A program made the position numbers and the translations under genes. This document shows positions 1-5,365 of a DNA stretch of 5,437 nucleotides, piece after piece. The stretch covers positions 1-5,437 of the forward strand of contig CANHFL010000102.1 in the NCBI GenBank assembly GCA_947459855.1, read 5' to 3'. Origin of the DNA: Planctomycetaceae bacterium (GTDB lineage Bacteria > Planctomycetota > Phycisphaerae > Phycisphaerales > SM1A02). Below the pieces are notes generated by a model. That model was given only the letters and a program-made list of their open reading frames with translations. It was not told the origin of the DNA and ran no database searches. Every line of letters begins with the position of its first letter. The first letter of the stretch is position 1.

Positions 1-1685
1 AGCTCCACCGCGAGATGGAGTCGCTCTACGAGGAGATGGCGAAGCCCGACGCCGACGTCGATGCGCTCCTGAAGCGCCAGGCGAAGGTCGAGGAGGAGAT
101 GGAGCGCGCGGGCGGCTACGCGATCGACCACCGGATCGACGAGACGCTGCACGGCCTCGGCTTCACCGACGACCAGTTCGGCATCCTCGTCAGCAAGATG
201 TCCGGCGGGCAGCGCGCGCGCGTGGGGCTCGCGCGGCTCCTCCTCGAGCAGCCCGACCTCCTGCTCCTCGACGAGCCCACGAACCACCTCGACATCGAGG
301 GCCGGCGCTGGCTCGAGCGGTTCCTCGGCGAGGAGTACCCGGGCGCCGTGGTCCTCGTGAGCCACGACCGCCGCCTGCTCGACCGCGTGGTGCACCGCAT
401 CATCGAGGTCGACCAGGGCCGCATCCGCGAGTACCCGGGGAACTACGCCGACTTCATCGAGCTGCGCCGCGAGCGAATGCTCACCAGCCAGCGCAACCAC
501 GAGAAGCAGCTCGACAAGATCCGCGCGGAAGAGCAGTACATCATGCGCTACAAGGCCGGCCAGCGCGCCAAGCAGGCGCGCGGCCGGGCCACGCGGCTGG
601 AGCGCTATAAGCGCGACGAACTGGTCGACCGTCCCGCCGAGCTGGAGGTGATGAACCTGGAGCTGCCGAAGGCGCCGCGCGTGGGCGACCACGTGACGCG
701 CGCCGAGGGCCTCTCGAAGCGCTACGGCGAGAAGGTGCTCTTCGACGGCCTGGACCTGACGATCGTGCCGGGCGACCGTATCGGCATCGTCGGCCCCAAC
801 GGCGCGGGCAAGACCACGCTGGTGCGCTGCCTGCTGGGCGACCTGGAACAGGACGCCGGCACGATCAAGGTGAGCCCGCAGCTGAAGGTCGGGTACTTCC
901 GCCAGACGCAGGAGCACATCGACCCGATGCTCACGGTCTGGCAGTACCTGCAGCGCGTGATCGCCAGCAACGAGGGCGGCCTGCGCGCCAGCGAGCAGCA
1001 GGCGCGCAACCTGGCGGGCGCGTTCCTCTTCAGCGGCAACGAGCAGGAGAAGTGCGTCGGCAACCTCTCCGGCGGCGAGCGCGGCCGCATGGTGATCGCG
1101 GGCCTGGTGAGCGCGGCGAACAACCTGATCGTGCTGGACGAGCCGACGAACCACCTGGACATCCCCAGCGCCGAGCGCCTGGAGGCCGCGCTGTCGACGC
1201 CGCCCGAGGACGGCGGCTACGACGGCGCGCTGATCCTGATCAGCCACGACCGTGCGCTGCTGGACGCGTGCTGCGACCGCCTGGTGATCCTGGACGGCAA
1301 CGGCGGCGCGCGGCTCTTCGACGGCGGCTGGAGCGAGTGGGAAGAGAAGGAAGCAGAGGAGAAGTCGCGCAAGGACGCGGATGCGCGCGCGGCGGCCGAG
1401 CGCGAGCGCGATCGCGCCGCGCGTGCGGCGGAGTCGGCGAGGAAGCCGGCGGCGCCGAAGCCCGCGAAGGGCGGCGGCGGCGGGAACTCCAAGGTCGAGC
1501 GCATGGGCACCGACGAGATCGAGAAGCGCATCGAGCAGATCGAAACGCGCACGCGCGCGATCGACGCGCAGCTGATGGATCCCAAGGTCTGCGCCGACGC
1601 CGCAAAGGCGAAGCAGCTCACCCTGGAACGAGAGCGCCTGCAGGCCGAGCTCGAGCCCCTCGAGTTCGAGTGGAGCCGCCGGTAG
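1..1685 (+). CDS. ABC-F family ATPase, 5' end missing
   Basis: Soluble ATPase with two nucleotide-binding domains (NBDs) and no membrane segments. The ABC-F family acts on ribosomes (translation rescue, antibiotic protection or assembly). The frame is open from base 3 to a TAG at 1683-1685, and the first ATG at 15 is probably internal. Numbering from that ATG, NBD1 shows signature SGGQ at 63-66, Walker B LLLLDE at 81-86 followed by PTNHLD, and switch His117. Its Walker A must lie left of the window. A charged linker (about 151-205), as in ABC-F proteins, leads to NBD2: Walker A GPNGAGKT 260-267, signature SGGE 352-355, Walker B LIVLDE 371-376 and His411. Both catalytic glutamates are present. 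Residues 441-556 are an Ala/Arg/Lys/Glu-rich stretch, a short Pro-Ala-Lys/Gly linker and a coiled coil resembling the C-terminal domain of Uup. Subfamily and any resistance role cannot be decided, so no symbol is given. Leucine codon choice changes between the two halves (see findings). Confidence 0.95.
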   Translation, partial: LHREMESLYEEMAKPDADVDALLKRQAKVEEEMERAGGYAIDHRIDETLHGLGFTDDQFGILVSKMSGGQRARVGLARLLLEQPDLLLLDEPTNHLDIEGRRWLERFLGEEYPGAVVLVSHDRRLLDRVVHRIIEVDQGRIREYPGNYADFIELRRERMLTSQRNHEKQLDKIRAEEQYIMRYKAGQRAKQARGRATRLERYKRDELVDRPAELEVMNLELPKAPRVGDHVTRAEGLSKRYGEKVLFDGLDLTIVPGDRIGIVGPNGAGKTTLVRCLLGDLEQDAGTIKVSPQLKVGYFRQTQEHIDPMLTVWQYLQRVIASNEGGLRASEQQARNLAGAFLFSGNEQEKCVGNLSGGERGRMVIAGLVSAANNLIVLDEPTNHLDIPSAERLEAALSTPPEDGGYDGALILISHDRALLDACCDRLVILDGNGGARLFDGGWSEWEEKEAEEKSRKDADARAAAERERDRAARAAESARKPAAPKPAKGGGGGNSKVERMGTDEIEKRIEQIETRTRAIDAQLMDPKVCADAAKAKQLTLERERLQAELEPLEFEWSRR

Positions 1686-1689
1686 GACG

Positions 1690-1769
1690 CAACCCGGTTG
1701 ACCGGGTTCACCTGCCCAAGGCACGCGACAACGCGGGAATCGGGCGGGTGAACCCGGTCAACCGGGTTG
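1690..1769. repeat. Large nested inverted repeat filling the gap between convergent genes
   Basis: Arms 1690-1717 and 1742-1769 are 28 bases each and complementary at every position except 1713/1746, which is a U-G wobble in plus-strand RNA. The loop is 24 bases (1718-1741). Each arm carries an 18-base near-palindrome, AACCCGGTTGACCGGGTT at 1691-1708 and its reverse complement at 1751-1768, so each arm can also fold alone (7 pairs, loop of 4). The structure starts 4 bases after the ABC-F stop codon and ends 3 bases before the anti-sigma stop codon on the other strand. Its symmetry centre (1729.5) coincides with the centre of the gap. It could be a bidirectional terminator or 3'-end protector, a REP/BIME-like dispersed element, or a paired protein-binding site. 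Confidence 0.85.
1690..1769. terminator. Possible bidirectional terminator (no U tract)
   Basis: The same inverted repeat lies between the stop codons of two convergent genes, where transcription from both sides must end. RNA from either strand would form a GC-rich stem of about 28 pairs. However, no T run follows either arm: the plus side continues GTGTTACG and the minus side GCGTCCTACC. It is therefore not a classical intrinsic terminator. Strong stems without U tracts do occur at gene ends in high-GC bacteria, so the role is inferred from position and symmetry only. Confidence 0.45.
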
Positions 1770-1772
1770 GTG

Positions 1773-2681
1773 TTACGTCCCCAGCACGACGACGCCGCGG
1801 GAGTCGACGATCTCCAGCGCGCCGGCGCCCAGGGCGGCCAGGTCCGGCGAGCGGATCTCGGCATACGCCACGCGCTGCTCCGGCGTGAACGTGCCGATCG
1901 TCTCCTTGCGGCCGTCCTCGCGGGTCACGCGCAGCTGGTAGGTCTCGCCCACCTTCAGGCCCACGGCCAGCAGCATCGCGGTGCCGGCCTTGGTGTCGCC
2001 CAGCAGCGTGGCCGAGCCCGTGCCGTCCGACGCCACCGCGCGCAGGCCGCGCACGATGTCCGACTGCTCGATCTGGACCGCCAGGCCGGGAACCTGCAGC
2101 TCGTTGGTCAGCTCGTCGGCGGCGCTCTTCGACAGCGCGATCTCGCTGACGCGGATCGCGCTCTTGGCCGTCTGCCGCTCGAACCACAGCACCACCACCA
2201 GCGCCGCGATCACGGCGATCGCCGCCGCGCGCCAGTAGTACGACGCACGCGCGAAGCGGTCGCGGTCGGCGTTGGCGGTGGCCAGCGCCATCGCCTGCTC
2301 GACCAGGTCGCTCGCATCGATCGAGCGCACCGGCGTGCGGCCGCCGCGCGCGGCCGTGCGGCCGATGTGCGCGATGGGCGCGAACGCCGTCTCCTGCATG
2401 TCGACCGCGGTCATCACCGCGGCGAGCGTGCGCACCTTGAGGTCCGCCGCCGGCTCCTCGCCGGACAGGAACGCGGGGTCCGCCACGGCCGCGGACTGGA
2501 TCTCGCGCAGCTCGGCCTGCAGCGCAGGCGAGGCGGCGCGGAACGCGCGCTCGAACTGGGCAGTCTCGAACTCGTCGAGAAGCCCGAGCGCGTCCAGGAC
2601 GGCCGTGTGTCGGAGGTCGGCGCCGGCCCGCGTGGGGTCGACGGGGCGGTCGCCGGTGTTGTTCGAATCGTTGAACTGCAT
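1773..2681 (-). CDS. RskA-type membrane-anchored anti-sigma factor
   Basis: Probable single-pass inner-membrane anti-sigma factor that would hold the adjacent ECF sigma factor inactive through its cytoplasmic N-terminal part. From the ATG at 2681 the protein has 302 residues. An acidic helical segment at about 25-65 (around LDALGLLDEFETAQFERAF) matches the 'ALGALDEAERAAFE' pattern of anti-sigma factor N-termini. One hydrophobic helix lies at about 152-167 (AAAIAVIAALVVVLWF). The C-terminal 200-265 region (LLAVGLKVGETYQLRV...GTFTPEQ) resembles the extracytoplasmic domain of anti-sigma-K factor RskA. There is no cysteine at all, so this is not a zinc-binding (ZAS) anti-sigma factor. Start choice: an in-frame GTG at 2693 adds four residues, but AAGGA and GGAG upstream of the ATG at 2681 fit better. 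The gene follows the sigma gene by 65 bases, presumably in one transcript. The sensed signal is unknown. Confidence 0.85.
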   Translation of the reverse strand: MQFNDSNNTGDRPVDPTRAGADLRHTAVLDALGLLDEFETAQFERAFRAASPALQAELREIQSAAVADPAFLSGEEPAADLKVRTLAAVMTAVDMQETAFAPIAHIGRTAARGGRTPVRSIDASDLVEQAMALATANADRDRFARASYYWRAAAIAVIAALVVVLWFERQTAKSAIRVSEIALSKSAADELTNELQVPGLAVQIEQSDIVRGLRAVASDGTGSATLLGDTKAGTAMLLAVGLKVGETYQLRVTREDGRKETIGTFTPEQRVAYAEIRSPDLAALGAGALEIVDSRGVVVLGT

Positions 2682-2746
2682 CGTGTCCTTCACTCCATCG
2701 CCCTATTCGCGGCGACCTGCCGCAGGGCTGCGACAAAGGGTCGAAT

Positions 2747-3316
2747 TCATCCGCCCTCGCGCAAGTTCTCGGCCCCCAATCGGTCGCGCAGGCGCGCGAG
2801 CCCGCGGCTGAGGGCACTCTTGACCGTTCCGAGCGGCGCGCCCAGCTGTTCGCTGACCTCGCGCAGCGTAAACCCCTGCAGATACGTGCGTTCGATCACC
2901 ACGCGCTGCAGCTCGGGCAGCTCTGCCACCCGCCGCCGCAGGATCTCCAGGTCGGCGTGGGCGGCCGGTTCCCGGGGGTCCGTGACCGGGCCCAGCATGT
3001 CGATCGCCGGGTCCAGGCCCAGCTGCTCGGGCCGGGCCCCCTTGCGCCGCAGGCGGTCGATCAGGTGCCGCCGAGCGATCAGCATCACCCACGTCACCAA
3101 CTTGGCGCGCGCGGGATCGAACCGATCCGCCGTCTGCCAGAGCCGGATGAAGGTCTCCTGGACGGCATCCTCGGCCTCGGCCCGGGACGGCATCGTCTGC
3201 CGGGCTGTCTTGTAGACCAGCCCGCCGAAACGGTCGTACAGCTCGGCCATTGCGGCTTCCTCGCCGTGGCCGACCCGCTGCATGAGCATCCAATCCTGCT
3301 GTTCCTGGGTGTCCAT
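2747..3316 (-). CDS. ECF RNA polymerase sigma factor (sigma-70 family, group 4)
   Basis: Alternative sigma factor of 189 residues that directs RNA polymerase to a stress or envelope regulon. Sigma region 2 spans about 25-93. It includes the core-binding segment YDRFGGLVYKTARQ, the typical EAEDAVQETFIRLWQ (47-61), and the -10-recognition helix WVMLIARRHLIDRLRRK (76-92). Sigma region 4 spans about 130-180, with helix-turn-helix GFTLREVSEQLGAPLGTVKSALSRG for the -35 element. No region 1.1 or 3 is present, as expected for ECF factors. The layout, and the FDPARAKLVTW stretch before the -10 helix, resemble the SigK group, which agrees with the RskA-like partner downstream. The start is ATG at 3316, preceded by GAGGG with a 7-base spacer. 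The frame stays open upstream to 3481, but that extension has no recognisable domain and would run into the divergent gene. The ribosome binding site lies in a possible hairpin. Confidence 0.95.
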   Translation of the reverse strand: MDTQEQQDWMLMQRVGHGEEAAMAELYDRFGGLVYKTARQTMPSRAEAEDAVQETFIRLWQTADRFDPARAKLVTWVMLIARRHLIDRLRRKGARPEQLGLDPAIDMLGPVTDPREPAAHADLEILRRRVAELPELQRVVIERTYLQGFTLREVSEQLGAPLGTVKSALSRGLARLRDRLGAENLREGG

Positions 3317-3318
3317 AT

Positions 3319-3360
3319 TGGGACCCTCACACCCGTTCCTTCGGCGCAAACCGGGTCCCA
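3319..3360 (-). promoter_or_regulatory. Sigma-factor mRNA leader with two mutually exclusive hairpins over the RBS
   Basis: Read on the minus strand, TGGGACCC (3360-3353) can pair perfectly with GGGTCCCA (3326-3319). The second arm contains the GGG of the Shine-Dalgarno GAGGG (3328-3324) and ends three bases before the start codon, so this 8-pair hairpin would hide the ribosome binding site. An alternative 5-pair hairpin, ACCCG (3356-3352) with CGGGT (3335-3331), uses part of the first arm and would leave the binding site free. The pairings are read directly from the sequence; any switching role is inference. Confidence 0.4.
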
Positions 3361-3375
3361 GGATCGCCCAACCAT

Positions 3376-3406
3376 TCAGATTCGCCCAAAAAACCCTTGA
3401 GGTTCC
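3376..3406 (-). promoter_or_regulatory. Possible ECF-type promoter of the sigma/anti-sigma operon
   Basis: On the minus strand, GGAACC (3406-3401) resembles the GGAAC core of ECF -35 elements, and TCTGA (3380-3376) resembles an RpoE-like -10. The gap is 20 bases between these cores, slightly longer than usual, and contains a T6 run (complement of A6 at 3388-3393). Transcription would start near 3369, giving a leader of about 50 bases that includes the hairpins at 3319-3360. ECF factors commonly activate their own operon, which makes this plausible but not proven. Confidence 0.35.
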
Positions 3407-3430
3407 CAAGGACCGTGACAAACTGAACCC

Positions 3431-3455
3431 CGTCCCGGGATTTCCTCCCGAGACG
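3431..3455 (+). promoter_or_regulatory. Hairpin directly before the pseudopilin start codon
   Basis: Bases 3431-3434 (CGTC) pair with 3452-3455 (GACG), and 3436-3440 (CGGGA) pair with 3446-3450 (TCCCG). There is one C/A mismatch between the two stem parts and a five-base loop (TTTCC). The hairpin ends four bases before the ATG at 3460, where a Shine-Dalgarno sequence would be expected. Instead the stretch is pyrimidine-rich (TTTCCTCCC). It may influence translation of the pseudopilin; the function is not shown. Confidence 0.35.
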
Positions 3456-3459
3456 CGCC

Positions 3460-4236
3460 ATGCGGAACCAGAGCCGCCCAACCCCAGGCCCCGCCGCCGA
3501 GCGCCGGCCGCGCAACCGCTGGATGGCCGCCGCCCGCGGATTCACCGTGGTCGAGCTCCTGGTGTGCATCGGGGTGGTCGCCATCCTGTGCAGCATCCTG
3601 CTTCCGGCCCTGCGCACGACCCGCGAGACGTCCATGCGCCTGAAGTGCCAGGCGAACCTGCACACGATCGGCTGTGCGCTGGCCGCCTACGCCAACGTCA
3701 ACGACGAACGCCTGCCCCCCAGCGTGTTCGCCATGCCCGGGCAGCGCGATCCCGCGTCCATGAACACCGCGTGGCTCGGTTCGGCGCCGACCGCCGCCGT
3801 CGCCAGGCGCTGGGACGGCATCGGCATCCTGGTCAAGAACGGCTACCTGCACGACGCGTGCGAGTGCCTGTACTGCCCCAGCCATCACGGCGAGCACCCG
3901 ATCGAGCGCTACCGCGACGCGTTCAAGCAGCCCGGCGATGAGCCGATCCTGGCGAACTACCAGTACTCCGGCCACATCGATCGCGCGGGCACGCGCATCT
4001 CGATGAACGACGGCTCGGATCGGATGCTGATGGTCGATGCCCTGCGCAGCCGCGCCGACTTCAACCACCGCTGCGGCGCCAACCGGCTCTTCGCCGACCT
4101 GCACACCGACTGGTGGTACGACTACATGGATTCGCTCGCGAAGCAGCTGCCGGGCACGACCTCCGACGGCACGCTCCCCTCCGCCGCGCTGTACGAGGAC
4201 TTCTGGGCGACCGTCGAGCAGACCGGCGAGCAGTGA
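3460..4236 (+). CDS. Type IV pilin-like pseudopilin / prepilin-type N-terminal methylation domain protein
   Basis: Secreted or membrane-anchored pseudopilin of 258 residues, processed by prepilin peptidase. The leader is 27 residues and basic, ending ARG; cleavage is expected between Gly27 and Phe28 in RG|FTVVELL, with the conserved glutamate at +5 (Glu32). The hydrophobic helix runs 28-50. The tail FNHRCGANRLFADLHTDWW (201-219) resembles the HxxGxNVLFADG-type end of planctomycete secretion pseudopilins, with D-L-H replacing D-G-x. The middle part has NGYLHDACECLYCPSHH (127-143), similar to the 'CPS' segment of such proteins. It has eight cysteines (36, 44, 63, 72, 134, 136, 139, 205), many for a pilin. 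No Shine-Dalgarno sequence precedes the ATG at 3460. ATG 3523 would give a more usual six-residue leader (MAAARG), but it too lacks a clear ribosome binding site. No secretion or pilus assembly genes are adjacent, and it is divergent from the sigma gene. Confidence 0.85.
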   Translation: MRNQSRPTPGPAAERRPRNRWMAAARGFTVVELLVCIGVVAILCSILLPALRTTRETSMRLKCQANLHTIGCALAAYANVNDERLPPSVFAMPGQRDPASMNTAWLGSAPTAAVARRWDGIGILVKNGYLHDACECLYCPSHHGEHPIERYRDAFKQPGDEPILANYQYSGHIDRAGTRISMNDGSDRMLMVDALRSRADFNHRCGANRLFADLHTDWWYDYMDSLAKQLPGTTSDGTLPSAALYEDFWATVEQTGEQ

Positions 4237-4273
4237 CGCGCACGGCGCGCGCACCGCGCACCCCGCGCCCGCC
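4237..4273. other. Short gap between convergent pseudopilin and EEP genes
   Basis: These 37 bases separate two stop codons on opposite strands. They are nearly all G and C and include a small stem, CGCGC-ACG-GCGCG at 4237-4249. No T run follows, so no convincing terminator is visible; transcripts from the two sides may overlap. Confidence 0.5.
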
Positions 4274-5365
4274 TCACGGCCGCGTCCGCTCGAACGCCCC
4301 CTGCTGCGCCTTGTGCGCACCCACGCCAAGATCGATCGTCCGGTACCGCGCCCAGTGCAGGCGCGCGTGGTTCGCCAGCATCGCGTCGATGCGCCAGAAC
4401 GGCCGCTCGCGCGGGTAGGTCGGCAGCCAGCCGGACGCGCGCCACGGCTCGCAGCGCCCGAGCCGCGCGAAGCACCGCTCGAACACCACGCTCCCGGGCG
4501 TGCAGTTGGTGTCGCCCACCACCAGGTCGGGGTCCGCGGCCTCGGGGTGGCGCGCGAGCATCGCCTCCAGCGCGTCGGCCACGCGCCCGCGCGGCTCCTT
4601 CGGGTCGGACGGCAAGTCGATCACCAGGATGCGCACGTCGTCGCTGCCCGCGCCCGGCGCGACGACCAGCAGCGCCGCCCACACGATGCCCACGTCGGGC
4701 ACGTCCAGGTACTCAAGCAGCCGGAACTCCAGCACCGTGATGCGCGCGACGACCGCCACCGGGCCAAGGTCACGCACGACCACATCGCCGCCGCGCACGT
4801 CCGCCGGCAGCCACTCGTCCGACACCACGCGGTTCACGATCGCGCCGGGGTTCGAGATCACCGTCACGTCGCCCAGCGCCGGCGCAAGCGCGCGGCCGCA
4901 CTCGAGCGCCTGCCGCCCGGGCCAGCGCGCGTTCCAATGCGTGAGCGTCAGCTCCGCGCGCCGCGCCGCACCCCATCCGCCCCAACCGACGTCCTGCAGC
5001 GCGACCACCACTGCGGCCCACGTGCCCAGCACCACGGCCGCCACGCGCCCCGCGCGCGCGCCGCGCGCCCCACGCCCGGTCAGCCGCAGCACCGTCCACG
5101 CCGTGGCGCATGCGATGACCGCCGCCAGCGCGGGGATCCAGTAGAGCGCCTGCCACGGCCACGTGCGGTCGCCCGCCATGCGCCCCAGCGCCCATGCGCA
5201 CGCCAGCGCCAGGAACGGCGCCGCCGCCACCCAGCCCGCGGCCGCAAGCCCCATGCCGCGCCGGCGCGCCTTCGTCGCCAGCGGCGCGCGAACGCCGCGC
5301 GCATCGCCTGCGCCGGGCGTACCGCCGCCGCGCGCCGCGCCCGGTTCGCCGCCCCCGCCTGCCAT
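4274..5365 (-). CDS. Membrane-anchored endonuclease/exonuclease/phosphatase (EEP) family protein, possibly catalytically altered
   Basis: Protein of 363 residues from the ATG at 5365. After a Gly/Ala/Arg-rich N-terminus (1-38) come three hydrophobic helices at about 40-62, 73-95 and 108-125, then a globular domain (138-363). Recognisable EEP landmarks are THWNA (142-146) in the place of the first-strand Asn motif, VVGDTNCTP (282-290) with Asp285 and Asn287, RID (325-327) and a final His351. Two usual catalytic positions differ. The segment equivalent to 'LQE' reads ISN (170-172), and the terminal 'SDH' reads GAH (349-351). The fold is therefore fairly clear, but metal-dependent hydrolysis is not assured. 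The start is supported by GGGAG upstream and by a TGATG overlap with the preceding gene. A GTG at 5368 and an ATG at 5254 are alternatives; the latter would remove only the low-complexity N-terminus. The substrate is unknown. Confidence 0.8.
   Translation of the reverse strand: MAGGGGEPGAARGGGTPGAGDARGVRAPLATKARRRGMGLAAAGWVAAAPFLALACAWALGRMAGDRTWPWQALYWIPALAAVIACATAWTVLRLTGRGARGARAGRVAAVVLGTWAAVVVALQDVGWGGWGAARRAELTLTHWNARWPGRQALECGRALAPALGDVTVISNPGAIVNRVVSDEWLPADVRGGDVVVRDLGPVAVVARITVLEFRLLEYLDVPDVGIVWAALLVVAPGAGSDDVRILVIDLPSDPKEPRGRVADALEAMLARHPEAADPDLVVGDTNCTPGSVVFERCFARLGRCEPWRASGWLPTYPRERPFWRIDAMLANHARLHWARYRTIDLGVGAHKAQQGAFERTRP

Noticed and set aside
211..224. Alternating GC run that could form Z-DNA
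   Set aside because: It encodes the conserved QRARVG segment after the ABC signature, and such runs are common at this base composition.
1052..1888. Plus-strand open frame overlapping the end of the ABC-F gene
   Set aside because: An out-of-frame shadow, dominated by arginine and glycine, of the strongly conserved second ATPase domain.
2700..2746. Small stems (such as CCTG-CCG-CAGG) between the sigma and anti-sigma genes, considered as an internal terminator
   Set aside because: Stems of only four or five pairs with no T run. The two genes more likely share one transcript.
1767..3215. Long plus-strand open frame (482 codons) across the sigma/anti-sigma genes
   Set aside because: Its translation is Arg/Ala/Gly-rich with no recognisable domain, and it lies antisense to two genes with clear family motifs. 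Long antisense frames are expected at this GC content.
3397..3425. Housekeeping-type promoter TTGAGG-N17-AAACTG for the pseudopilin
   Set aside because: The -35 is acceptable, but the -10 matches TATAAT poorly. Not strong enough to annotate.
3317..3481. N-terminal extension of the sigma factor to a start at 3481
   Set aside because: The extra 55 residues match no sigma region and would overlap the divergent gene start. A good Shine-Dalgarno precedes the ATG at 3316.
3376..4329. Minus-strand open frame of 317 codons opposite the pseudopilin
   Set aside because: Low-complexity Gly/Arg/Val composition and no motifs, while the plus strand carries a clear prepilin signature and tail motif. It would also run through the divergent promoter region.
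4500..5144. Plus-strand open frame opposite the EEP gene
   Set aside because: Ser/Thr/Pro/Ala-rich translation without motifs. The minus strand shows membrane helices and EEP motifs.
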